This document shows positions 1-5,604 of a DNA stretch of 7,418 nt, piece by piece. The DNA lies in assembly GCA_946187025.1 (NCBI GenBank), contig CAMHPM010000070.1:1-7418 (forward strand). Reading direction: 5' to 3'. The notes beneath the pieces were generated by a model that worked only from the letters and a program-made list of their open reading frames with translations, did no database searches and was not told the origin of the DNA. A program made the position numbers and the translations under genes. The stretch comes from an uncultured Prevotellaceae bacterium (GTDB taxonomy: Bacteria > Bacteroidota > Bacteroidia > Bacteroidales > Bacteroidaceae). Each line of letters opens with the position of its first letter. Position 1 is the first letter of the stretch.

Positions 1-244
1 ATCGGCCAAGCATAAGACGCAGAAGGCTGTCGCGGCCCGATGTGAGTTCCGAGCCGAAATCGCTATGTGAGATGTAGCTATCGACATCGCCTGCATAGAA
101 TGCAGTGAGCGTCTCTACCACAACATCCTGTGCACGGTCGGCATCAGTCTTGCTGCTACATGATGAGAGCAGCAGCAAAGCAAGCAAGCCCACACTTAAA
201 GGCGTGAAAAGTGAAGAGTGAAAAGTTAAGAATCTGAGTTTCAT
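1..244 (-). CDS. Lipoprotein, N-terminal 81 residues only (runs off left edge)
   Basis: This is an open frame from ATG at 244 to the window edge. Its translation starts MKLRFLTF and has a hydrophobic core (GLLALLLL, residues 19-26) followed by a lipobox LSSC with Cys29, then a Ser/Lys linker. It should therefore be exported by Sec and lipidated. The mature part begins DADRAQDVVVETLTAFYAGD. A short helix followed by 'F(Y)xGD' resembles the start of NTF2-like or DUF4878-type Bacteroidetes lipoproteins, but too little is visible to assign a family. The ATG at 244 is chosen because it is the only one in frame before the signal peptide; an in-frame stop lies a few codons upstream. The gene begins 71 nt after the der stop with no terminator between, so it may be co-transcribed with der. 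Residues 6-15 are encoded by a degenerate TTCACTTTTC-type repeat that recurs in the gap upstream. Confidence 0.75.
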   Translation of the reverse strand, partial: MKLRFLTFHSSLFTPLSVGLLALLLLSSCSSKTDADRAQDVVVETLTAFYAGDVDSYISHSDFGSELTSGRDSLLRLMLGR

Positions 245-273
245 CCCGAAAAGTGAACATAAGTTTCATCCCG
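206..273. repeat. Short direct repeats around the lipoprotein start codon
   Basis: The 12-mer AGTTTCATCCCG (plus strand) occurs at 237-248 and again at 262-273, a 25-nt period. It contains the lipoprotein ATG (242-244) in the first copy and an out-of-frame ATG (267-269) in the second. A second 10-mer, GAAAAGTGAA, occurs at 206-215, inside the signal-peptide codons, and at 248-257. This is seen directly; the origin by local duplication is inferred. Confidence 0.7.
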
Positions 274-278
274 CATGG

Positions 279-310
279 AAATGGTAAATGGTAAATGGCT
301 AAATAGTAAA
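279..310. repeat. Period-7 tandem repeat (TAAATGG) between der and lipoprotein
   Basis: Successive copies AAATGG, TAAATGG, TAAATGG and CTAAATAG lie immediately downstream of the der stop codon. This is one of several AT-rich short-period repeats found in the intergenic gaps of this window. I see no terminator hairpin in the gap. Confidence 0.65.
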
Positions 311-315
311 CGCCA

Positions 316-1629
316 TTATTTTTGCCTTATAAATATATTAATAGGTGTGCCGGTGAAGTTCCAGTGCTCACGTATTTGGTTTTCGAGAAAGCGTTTGTAT
401 GGTTCCTTCACATATTGCGGCAGGTTGGCATAGAACACAAACGACGGCACGTAGGTTGCCGGCAACTGCATACAATACTTTATCTTGATGTACTTACCCT
501 TGAGCGATGGTGGCGGAGTGGCTTCGATGATTGGCAGCATCACCTCGTTGAGCTGGTGGGTCGAAACTCGGTTGGTGCGACTCTTGTAGGTGTTCTTTGC
601 CTCTTCGAGCACCTTGAAAATGCGCTGTTTCGTAACAGCCGAAGCAAACACAATCTTGAAATCGGTGAACGGAGCAAAGCGCTGGTGTATGGTGTCTTCG
701 AAGAACTTCACGGCCTCCTTGCTCTTGTCTTCCACGAGGTCCCACTTGTTGACCACGACCACAAGTCCCTTCTGGTTCTTCTGTATCACCTGGAAGATGT
801 TGAGGTCCTGACCCTCGATACCACGTGTGGCATCGATCATGAGTATGCACACATCGCTGTTTTCGATGGCACGTATGGCTCGCATCACGCTGTAGAACTC
901 CAGGTCTTCGCTCACCTTGTTCTTCTTGCGGATGCCTGCCGTATCGACCAGATAGAAGTCGAACCCGAACTTGTCGTATTTGGTATAGATGGAGTCGCGT
1001 GTAGTGCCAACAAGGTCGGTCACCACGTTGCGGTCGTCGTCGAGGAATGCATTGATAATCGACGACTTGCCAGCATTCGGACGACCAACGACGGCGATGC
1101 GAGGGATGTCCTCCTCCATGATGTCCGACATCTCTTTGCGAAACTTGCTCACCACGAGGTCGAGCAAATCGCCCGTACCGCTACCGGTAGAGGCCGATAT
1201 GCACACAGGGTCGCCAAGTCCGAGCGAGTAGAACTCAGCGGCATTATATCGCAGCTCGTTGCTGTCGGTCTTGTTGCAACAGAGGATTGTAGGCACCTTC
1301 GAGCGACGCAGGATGTTGGCCACCTGCATGTCGAGGTCGGTCACACCAGTCATGATATCAACCATGAACAGGATGACATCACACTCCTCGATGGCTATGA
1401 GCACCTGTTTGCGGATTTCCTCCTCGAAGATGTCGTCGGAGTTTACCACCCATCCACCGGTATCGACCACCGAAAACTCTTTGTTGCCCCACTCACACTT
1501 GCCATACTGGCGGTCGCGCGTAGTGCCGGCCTCCTCGCTCACAATGGCGTGACGAGTCTTGGTCAGGCGGTTGAACAAAGTCGATTTGCCCACATTCGGG
1601 CGTCCTACTATCGCTAAGAGATTTGCCAT
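316..1629 (-). CDS. der: Ribosome biogenesis GTPase Der (EngA)
   Basis: Der has two GTPase domains in tandem and acts in late 50S subunit assembly. The 437-residue translation is full length for the family. Domain 1 shows G1 GRPNVGKST (9-17), G3 DTGG (56-59) and G4 NKTD (119-122). Domain 2 shows G1 GRPNAGKSS (182-190), G3 DTAG (229-232), G4 NKWD (294-297) and a G5-like ASA (329-331). The last roughly 85 residues form the KH-like domain that contacts rRNA. The start MANLLAIVGRPN places the first P-loop nine residues in, as in other Der proteins. In many Bacteroidales der directly follows era; here two other genes and a 443-nt gap separate them. The nearest convincing promoter is at 1933-1963, giving a leader of about 300 nt. 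A repeat with two copies of AATGAATAATG (plus strand) lies 10 nt upstream of the ATG. Confidence 0.97.
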   Translation of the reverse strand: MANLLAIVGRPNVGKSTLFNRLTKTRHAIVSEEAGTTRDRQYGKCEWGNKEFSVVDTGGWVVNSDDIFEEEIRKQVLIAIEECDVILFMVDIMTGVTDLDMQVANILRRSKVPTILCCNKTDSNELRYNAAEFYSLGLGDPVCISASTGSGTGDLLDLVVSKFRKEMSDIMEEDIPRIAVVGRPNAGKSSIINAFLDDDRNVVTDLVGTTRDSIYTKYDKFGFDFYLVDTAGIRKKNKVSEDLEFYSVMRAIRAIENSDVCILMIDATRGIEGQDLNIFQVIQKNQKGLVVVVNKWDLVEDKSKEAVKFFEDTIHQRFAPFTDFKIVFASAVTKQRIFKVLEEAKNTYKSRTNRVSTHQLNEVMLPIIEATPPPSLKGKYIKIKYCMQLPATYVPSFVFYANLPQYVKEPYKRFLENQIREHWNFTGTPINIFIRQK

Positions 1630-1638
1630 GTTACTATC

Positions 1639-1663
1639 AATGAATAATGTATAATGAATAATG
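1639..1663. repeat. Direct repeat AATGAATAATG, two copies, next to der start
   Basis: Two exact 11-nt copies at 1639-1649 and 1653-1663 are separated by TAT (14-nt period). They lie 10 nt upstream of the der ATG, where the ribosome would bind. No Shine-Dalgarno sequence is visible, which is common in Bacteroidetes, where AT-rich unstructured leaders often serve instead. Confidence 0.7.
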
Positions 1664-1817
1664 ACCTTTTGGAGCAGCGAGAGCAGAGCTAAGCTTGCTT
1701 AAGCTATGCCGAGTCGTGACAAAAGCGAACGTTTTCGATAAGCCAGATGTGCAGAGAAGGTTTAGCTCGACGGAGTCAAAACTTGCTTGCTCTGCCATGG
1801 CGAGAAAACGTCTGAAT

Positions 1818-1925
1818 TTATTCGAACGAAGTTAATAGCTGATGGAACAGTTCCGTCTCCTCTGTGTTCTCTGTCTCTTCCGTGCTCTCTGTGTTCTCTG
1901 TCTCCTCTGTGCTCTCTGTGCTCAT
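1818..1925 (-). CDS. Possible 35-codon leader mini-ORF, Thr/Glu-rich (speculative)
   Basis: An ATG at 1925 lies only a few bases downstream of the expected transcription start of the promoter at 1933-1963, so a transcript would begin almost at this codon. The frame reads MSTESTEETENTES and continues as S/N-T-E and E-T-E triplets. It ends in a short nonrepetitive tail, LFHQLLTSFE, then TAA. The repeat period of 9 nt keeps the frame open, so openness alone is not evidence of coding. The product would be very acidic. If translated it could act as a leader peptide for der about 190 nt further on, but I see no codon-bias or conservation evidence. It is most economically explained as a repeat tract that happens to sit behind a promoter. 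Confidence 0.2.
   Translation of the reverse strand: MSTESTEETENTESTEETENTEETELFHQLLTSFE
1851..1922. repeat. 9-nt tandem repeat, 8 units, nested in a 27-nt period
   Basis: On the plus strand the units are TTCCGTCTC, CTCTGTGTT, CTCTGTCTC, TTCCGTGCT, CTCTGTGTT, CTCTGTCTC, CTCTGTGCT, CTCTGTGCT. Units 2-4 (1860-1886) and 5-7 (1887-1913) form a 27-nt duplication with two mismatches. The minus strand, which would be the RNA, is a nearly pure purine-plus-ACA tract. The tract starts within about 10 nt of the predicted start of the der leader. Confidence 0.85.
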
Positions 1926-1932
1926 TTGAAAT

Positions 1933-1963
1933 GCAAAGGTACGAAATAATTGTCAATTGTCAA
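1933..1963 (-). promoter_or_regulatory. Bacteroidetes-type promoter for der leader
   Basis: Read on the minus strand, TTG (1963-1961), a 19-nt spacer, and TACCTTTGC (1941-1933) match the Bacteroidetes primary sigma pattern of a -33 TTG/TTTG and a -7 TAnnTTTG. The expected start is near 1928. The -33 TTG lies in a tandem TTGACAA repeat (two copies, 7-nt period), so a second TTG sits 7 nt closer at 1956-1954 with a poor 12-nt spacer. Confidence 0.75.
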
Positions 1964-2072
1964 TTCTCAACAGCCAATTATTTGCATATTAAGCCCTTTT
2001 CTGCATACCGCAAAGTGAAAGAAGCAACGAAAAGGCAAATCTTTGCAAGTGAATACACCGTAATATATCTCT

Positions 2073-3083
2073 TCACTTCCGCTCCATATACTCGTCCACG
2101 GTTTTCATGATTTCCTCGCCTCTGAGGCCGCGGCGCAGGATGGTGCCGTCGGGACCGAAGAGGATGATTTGAGGAATGTAGGCCACACCGTAGGCCGATG
2201 AGGCGGCACCATCGATGTCGCGTATCTGCGGGTAGGTGATGCCCAACTGCTCCATCGACTTCTTGGTGTCTTCGGGTTTGTCGTTCACAGGGATGCCCAC
2301 AACCACGAATCCGCGGTCCTTGTATTTGTTGTAAGCTTCGATGATGTTCGGAATCTCGGCCTTGCAAGGTCCGCACCACGATGCCCAGAAGTCGATAAGC
2401 ACATAACGGCCCTTACCCACATAGTCGGACAGGCGGTGCACCTGGCCGTCGTATTCCACCTTGAAGTCGGTGAACATCATGCATTCCTCGGTCTTGGCTG
2501 TACGTTCATAGTTTTCGCGCAACCGTGCAAGTCCCGGCACTTTCTTTATCATCGGGCCTCCGTGGTCGAACAGCACTTTGAACGTGAACTTCTCGATATA
2601 GTAGTTGAAGTAGTAGAACGCACGTGCACCGAGGCCGTCGTTGAGGTGAGTGCTCACCAGCTCCACCACCTTGGCCATGTGTATGTTGTAGGAATCTTCT
2701 TTCGACAATTTACCCTCGCTCTCCATCTTTTCAAACACACTGAGTTCGTTCACCAGCTTCACGAAGGCATCGTTGAGCGGAGCACCTTTTCCGTAGTAGT
2801 TGTTGCCGTAGAGACTGATGGTGCTAGGTTCGAGCACGAACTGCCCCAACGGATTGCCCTCTTTCGACACGAGTTCAACATACTTCGAGCCCTCCACGCG
2901 CCCGACGAACGTGAACTTGCCATCGCGCACATCGGCCGAATCAATCACCACACTATCGCCCACTTCATTCATATACACACGTGTCGTCTGCTGGTAATCC
3001 ACGCCAGTAACTCGGTACTCACGCTGTGCGTGCATCGTCGCGGCACACACCATAGCTGTCATTAGCAAAAATACTCGTCTCAT
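2073..3083 (-). CDS. Secreted TlpA/ResA-like thioredoxin with N-terminal DUF4369-like domain
   Basis: This predicted thiol-disulfide oxidoreductase works outside the cytoplasm. Residues 1-19 are a signal peptide (MRRVFLLM, then MVCAATMHA) with likely cleavage before Gln20; there is no lipobox Cys. Residues about 20-110 are beta-rich and resemble the DUF4369 domain that precedes thioredoxin folds in many Bacteroidetes proteins. A helical linker follows. The thioredoxin fold covers about 205-336, with DFWASWCGPC (231-240) giving catalytic Cys237 and Cys240, and YIP (302-304) supplying the cis-proline. It probably reduces or isomerises disulfides of envelope proteins; no partner is identifiable. 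It has its own promoter at 3111-3141, about 30 nt upstream, giving a leader of roughly 23 nt. The upstream membrane-protein gene ends 223 nt earlier, so the two look independently transcribed. Confidence 0.93.
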   Translation of the reverse strand: MRRVFLLMTAMVCAATMHAQREYRVTGVDYQQTTRVYMNEVGDSVVIDSADVRDGKFTFVGRVEGSKYVELVSKEGNPLGQFVLEPSTISLYGNNYYGKGAPLNDAFVKLVNELSVFEKMESEGKLSKEDSYNIHMAKVVELVSTHLNDGLGARAFYYFNYYIEKFTFKVLFDHGGPMIKKVPGLARLRENYERTAKTEECMMFTDFKVEYDGQVHRLSDYVGKGRYVLIDFWASWCGPCKAEIPNIIEAYNKYKDRGFVVVGIPVNDKPEDTKKSMEQLGITYPQIRDIDGAASSAYGVAYIPQIILFGPDGTILRRGLRGEEIMKTVDEYMERK

Positions 3084-3110
3084 ATACGTTATTCTATCCT
3101 TAATCTGCGT

Positions 3111-3141
3111 GCAAAGTTAAGGAAAAAGTCGGCAACAGCAA
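3111..3141 (-). promoter_or_regulatory. Bacteroidetes-type promoter for the TlpA-like gene
   Basis: On the minus strand, TTG (3141-3139), a 19-nt spacer and TAACTTTGC (3119-3111) match the -33/-7 consensus. The expected start is about 3106, some 23 nt before the ATG. The remaining gap up to 3306 shows only weak short hairpins, for example CCGT/ACGG near 3180, and no convincing terminator for the upstream gene. Confidence 0.75.
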
Positions 3142-3306
3142 GCACGGTAAGGCAAAAACCGTCCCACTCCACCCCATTTTCCGTCATTACGGCTTTGATA
3201 TCGGCACTGGTGTGATATTTACCAGCAATTCAAAATAAGTGCATCTGCGCGTACGTACATACAGGCTCATGCGAATATATCTTCATCCTTGCTTGAACCT
3301 ATTTTA

Positions 3307-4146
3307 TCACCAAGGCTTGTGTTGTTTCAGGAAAGACCTTTTTGCCTCTTCAGGGAAAGACTGTGGTCCGAAGACCCCACCGCCATAAACAAAAATTACC
3401 TTATCGCTATATGGGATAAACATGCCATCGTGCATGAACATCTCTTTTTCCTCTTCTGTCAGTGGACGCTTGTAAATATCATAAGAATACATACCCGTTC
3501 CTACACGGCGTAAGAAGAGTTCTGCTCGGCTGTGGGCATTTCCTGTAGCAACTCCAATACATCCGATTCTCTTGAGCCTCGTCCGGATATTGTCAAACTC
3601 CTCCTTCGTAAGACCTACAACGCTCATAAGGGAATCCTTCATTACCCCTGCATCATCCCAATGATTATGTATCAATGAATCCCTCTTACCCGACACATGA
3701 AACATCTCGACCCTGTAACCGTCAAACTCCAAATGTATAAATGCGCTGTCATCTAATGCCTGATCAATATATGCGATTGTCTCATCCATTTCTTTCCCAT
3801 GTTGCTCATAATGAGCCGCCATTTCTTCGACAGAGCAACTTTGCATTGGTAGTCGGAGAAAACAGCATAAAACGAATAGTATGATATTCATGCTTCCCCA
3901 GGCAAAAACCAGTCTCTCCCTGAAATTAGTCATCTTGCGGGCTCTGACCATGAACACAATACTCGCAATAATAGAAGGAATGGAAAGCCAGAAGAAGAAA
4001 ACCGCCGACATAAGTGCAAACGCAAAATTCACCCACAACGAACATATCAATGCCGTACAAATCATCATTGGCATCACTGTCGTGATTAGCATTAAGGCAT
4101 CACCGAACCATGAAGGTTTCGACTTTTGCTGATTGCTATTTATCAT
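3307..4146 (-). CDS. Unrecognised membrane protein, 3 predicted TM helices and a cytosolic or periplasmic C-terminal domain
   Basis: I do not recognise this 279-residue protein. Hydrophobic segments at about residues 17-38, 42-66 and 83-98 look like transmembrane helices. The segment between helices 2 and 3 is positively charged (RARKMTNFRER), suggesting it faces the cytoplasm. Residues 100-279 form a soluble domain beginning SCSVEEMAAHYEQHGKEMDE. It contains VGLTKEEFDNIRTRLKRIGCIGV, an aromatic-rich RRVGTGMYSYDIYKRPLTEEEKE region, and an ending rich in Gly/Phe (YGGGVFGPQSF). The start at 4146 is supported by AAAGGTAAG a few bases upstream. The gene begins 37 nt after the era stop with no terminator between, so it is probably read from the era promoter. 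Function is unknown; the soluble part may bind a ligand or partner. Confidence 0.8.
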   Translation of the reverse strand: MINSNQQKSKPSWFGDALMLITTVMPMMICTALICSLWVNFAFALMSAVFFFWLSIPSIIASIVFMVRARKMTNFRERLVFAWGSMNIILFVLCCFLRLPMQSCSVEEMAAHYEQHGKEMDETIAYIDQALDDSAFIHLEFDGYRVEMFHVSGKRDSLIHNHWDDAGVMKDSLMSVVGLTKEEFDNIRTRLKRIGCIGVATGNAHSRAELFLRRVGTGMYSYDIYKRPLTEEEKEMFMHDGMFIPYSDKVIFVYGGGVFGPQSFPEEAKRSFLKQHKPW

Positions 4147-4183
4147 ATCACTTACCTTTGGATGAATAACTACTTAACAGTTA

Positions 4184-5065
4184 TCAGATGTCGTTATACC
4201 CGAAGATGTTGAGTTCCTTGTCGGAGTTGCGCCAGTCTTTATCGACCTTGACGTAGGTTTCGAGGTAGATTTTCTTGTTGAAGAAGCGTTCGAGGCTCTT
4301 GCGCGCCTCGGTGGCAACTTTCTTCAATGCCTTGCCCTGATGACCTATGATGATGCCCTTCTGGCTGTCGCGCTCAACGTATATCACGGCACCTATGCGT
4401 ATGAGTTTCGGTTCTTCCTTGAAACTCTCCACACCCACCTCCACGCTGTAAGGTATCTCTTTGTCATAGAAAAGCAGGATTTTCTCGCGTATGATTTCGC
4501 TCACGAAGAAACGTGCCGGCTTGTCGGTGAGCTGGTCTTTATCGAAATAAGGCGGACACTCGGGCAGGAGTTCCTTCACACGGCGCAACACTGCATCGAC
4601 ATTAAAACGCGAAGTGGCAGATACGGGCACTATCTCGGCATTTGGAAGGAACGTATGCCACTGCTCCACCAGTTCGATGAGCTTGTCCTGGGTGGTGAGG
4701 TCAATCTTGTTGATGAGCACCAACACAGGAATAGACATCTTTGCCACCTTCTGCAAGAACTCGCTGTTCTTATCGACCGACTCGATGGGGTCGGTGACAT
4801 AGAGCAACACGTCGGCATCGGTGAGGGCACTCTCCGAGAACGCCAGCATCGACTCCTGCAACTTGTAGTTGGGTTTCAGCACACCCGGGGTGTCGCTGAA
4901 CACTATCTGACAATCGTCGTCGTTGATGATTCCCATGATGCGGTGGCGCGTGGTCTGTGCCTTGAATGTAGCAATTGATATCCGCTCTCCCACGAAGAGG
5001 TTCATGAGCGTCGATTTACCCACATTGGGATTCCCTACTATGTTTACAAAACCTGATTTATGCAT
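4184..5065 (-). CDS. era: GTPase Era (16S rRNA binding, 30S assembly)
   Basis: Era binds the 3' end of 16S rRNA and supports 30S maturation. The 293-residue translation has a complete GTPase domain: G1 GNPNVGKST (11-19), G2-region TTRHRI (38-43), G3 DTPG (58-61), G4 NKID (119-122) and G5 SAT (149-151). It ends in a type II KH domain with the GxxG loop in IIIGHQGKALK (238-248) and the C-terminal signature LNIFGY (285-290). The start at 5065 puts the P-loop at residue 11, as usual. A canonical promoter lies at 5133-5163, giving a leader of about 63 nt containing a small TGAAG/CTTCA hairpin (about 5110-5125). In many Bacteroidales fabH lies directly upstream and der directly downstream; neither is adjacent here. 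Confidence 0.97.
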   Translation of the reverse strand: MHKSGFVNIVGNPNVGKSTLMNLFVGERISIATFKAQTTRHRIMGIINDDDCQIVFSDTPGVLKPNYKLQESMLAFSESALTDADVLLYVTDPIESVDKNSEFLQKVAKMSIPVLVLINKIDLTTQDKLIELVEQWHTFLPNAEIVPVSATSRFNVDAVLRRVKELLPECPPYFDKDQLTDKPARFFVSEIIREKILLFYDKEIPYSVEVGVESFKEEPKLIRIGAVIYVERDSQKGIIIGHQGKALKKVATEARKSLERFFNKKIYLETYVKVDKDWRNSDKELNIFGYNDI

Positions 5066-5132
5066 TTTGATTTATTTAATATAATATACAATCGATAATT
5101 AATAGCTGAAGCCAATCTTCAATCTCCGAAGT

Positions 5133-5163
5133 GCAAAGGTAGCAATTATTTGAAAAATGGCAA
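5133..5163 (-). promoter_or_regulatory. Bacteroidetes-type promoter for era
   Basis: On the minus strand, TTG (5163-5161), a 19-nt spacer and TACCTTTGC (5141-5133) match the -33/-7 consensus. The expected start is near 5128, leaving a leader of about 63 nt before the era ATG. The spacing is identical to the promoters at 1933-1963 and 3111-3141. Confidence 0.75.
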
Positions 5164-5219
5164 TCGACAATGTATATAATATATAATCAATGAAATATAA
5201 TTGAGCCGTGCGGATGCCT

Positions 5220-5246
5220 AATTGTCAATCGGCAATTATCAATTTA
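5220..5246. repeat. Degenerate AATTGTCAAT/AATTATCAAT repeat downstream of HTH gene
   Basis: AATTGTCAATC, GGCAATTATCAATTT and similar words repeat imperfectly just after the stop of the small HTH gene. They resemble the TTGACAA tract at about 1948-1966. No stable hairpin with a T-run is visible, so I do not call a terminator. Confidence 0.45.
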
Positions 5247-5255
5247 TATATTGCC

Positions 5256-5531
5256 CTACAGTTTCTCGATATATTCGCGCAGCGACACACCGTCTGGCAC
5301 AACGTTCAACTTATTCTTATAGGTGTATGCCTTCTGCTTCACCGACTTCTCCGCAATGCTATATACCACAGCCATCTGTCGGTTGGTGAGCCCAAGACGA
5401 AGCAACATGCAGAAACGCAACACCATTTCGTCGATATCGGGATGAGCATCGAGAAGACGCTTTACGAAGTCATCGCTCGTGGTGTTGAGATATACCTCCA
5501 GCTCTGTCCACTCGGCAGCAGTCATCGGCAT
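5256..5531 (-). CDS. Small stand-alone LuxR/GerE-type HTH protein (91 aa)
   Basis: The 91-residue product (MPMTAAEWTELEVYL...) contains a helix-turn-helix of LuxR/GerE type: LRFCMLLRLGLTNRQMAVV, then YSIAEKSVKQKAYTYKNKLNV. The 'LLRLGLTN(R/K)(Q/E)(I/M)A' pattern and a following recognition helix match the C-terminal output domain of larger Bacteroidetes TPR- or sensor-linked regulators. The residues before it (EWTELEVYLNTTSDDFVKRLLDAHPDIDE) also match the linker that precedes the HTH in those proteins. The sensor half is absent. The frame is open further upstream to 5726, but that would run through the rpmF terminator and gene, so ATG 5531 (or 5525) is preferred. No clear promoter lies between the terminator and this start; low-level read-through may supply it. 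It could be a true one-domain regulator or the remnant of a longer gene. Confidence 0.7.
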   Translation of the reverse strand: MPMTAAEWTELEVYLNTTSDDFVKRLLDAHPDIDEMVLRFCMLLRLGLTNRQMAVVYSIAEKSVKQKAYTYKNKLNVVPDGVSLREYIEKL

Positions 5532-5570
5532 GTTGTGCGTTTTCTTATAAACGATTCGGACTACAAAAGA

Positions 5571-5604
5571 AAGACGCACCCGTAGCATTAGCTGGGTGCG
5601 TCTT
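5571..5604 (-). terminator. Intrinsic terminator of the tsf-DUF177-rpmF operon
   Basis: AAGACGCACCC (5571-5581) and GGGTGCGTCTT (5594-5604) are perfect 11-bp arms. The stem is extended inside by AGC/GCT (5584-5586 with 5591-5593) past a 2-nt bulge, leaving an ATTA loop. Minus-strand RNA continues from the stem into TCTTTTG, giving the U-rich tail. It begins 22 nt after the rpmF stop codon. Confidence 0.9.

Larger units (their letters stand above)
1630..2072. other. 443-nt gene-free stretch: der promoter plus long leader
   Basis: No protein gene of normal size is supported here. In minus-strand order it holds the TlpA 3' flank (no clear intrinsic terminator seen), a canonical promoter (1933-1963), a nearly leaderless 35-codon mini-ORF (1818-1925) built on a 9-nt tandem repeat (1851-1922), an 11-nt palindrome GGAACAGTTCC (1844-1854), a mosaic of GC-richer words rich in AAGCTTGCTT and GAGCAGAG motifs (about 1670-1800), and a 25-nt AT-rich repeat just before der (1639-1663). 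Inverted 8-mers ACGTTTTC (1729-1736) and GAAAACGT (1804-1811) flank the middle part. The open frames crossing this stretch consist of repeat-encoded tripeptides and lack protein-like character. Confidence 0.6.

Noticed and set aside
322..1617. 431-codon open frame on the plus strand opposite der
   Set aside because: It is an antisense shadow of der. Its translation has no recognisable domain and is His/Val/Leu-rich, as expected from the complement of der codons, and Der motifs are complete on the other strand.
1762..1956. 64-codon minus-strand frame reading EHREHRGD repeats
   Set aside because: Its ATG lies upstream of the predicted transcription start and the body is repeat-encoded. The frame starting at 1925 fits the promoter better, though still weakly.
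1787..2110. 107-codon plus-strand frame across the tandem repeat
   Set aside because: Mostly CSL-type repeats encoded by the 9-nt tract, and it crosses the der promoter; no support as a gene.
2436..3065. 209-codon plus-strand frame opposite the thioredoxin gene
   Set aside because: Antisense shadow: low-complexity His/Val/Glu composition and no domain, opposite a complete gene with signal peptide and CxxC motif.
3174..3195. Small CCGT/ACGG hairpin near 3180 as a terminator for the membrane-protein gene
   Set aside because: The stem is only 4 bp and there is no U-run on the minus strand.
4153..4160. TACCTTTG on the plus strand, a perfect -7 box pointing antisense into era
   Set aside because: The nearest TTG is at 17-nt spacing rather than 19, and no plus-strand gene follows; probably chance.
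4340..4978. 212-codon plus-strand frame opposite era
   Set aside because: Antisense shadow of a complete Era; no motifs.
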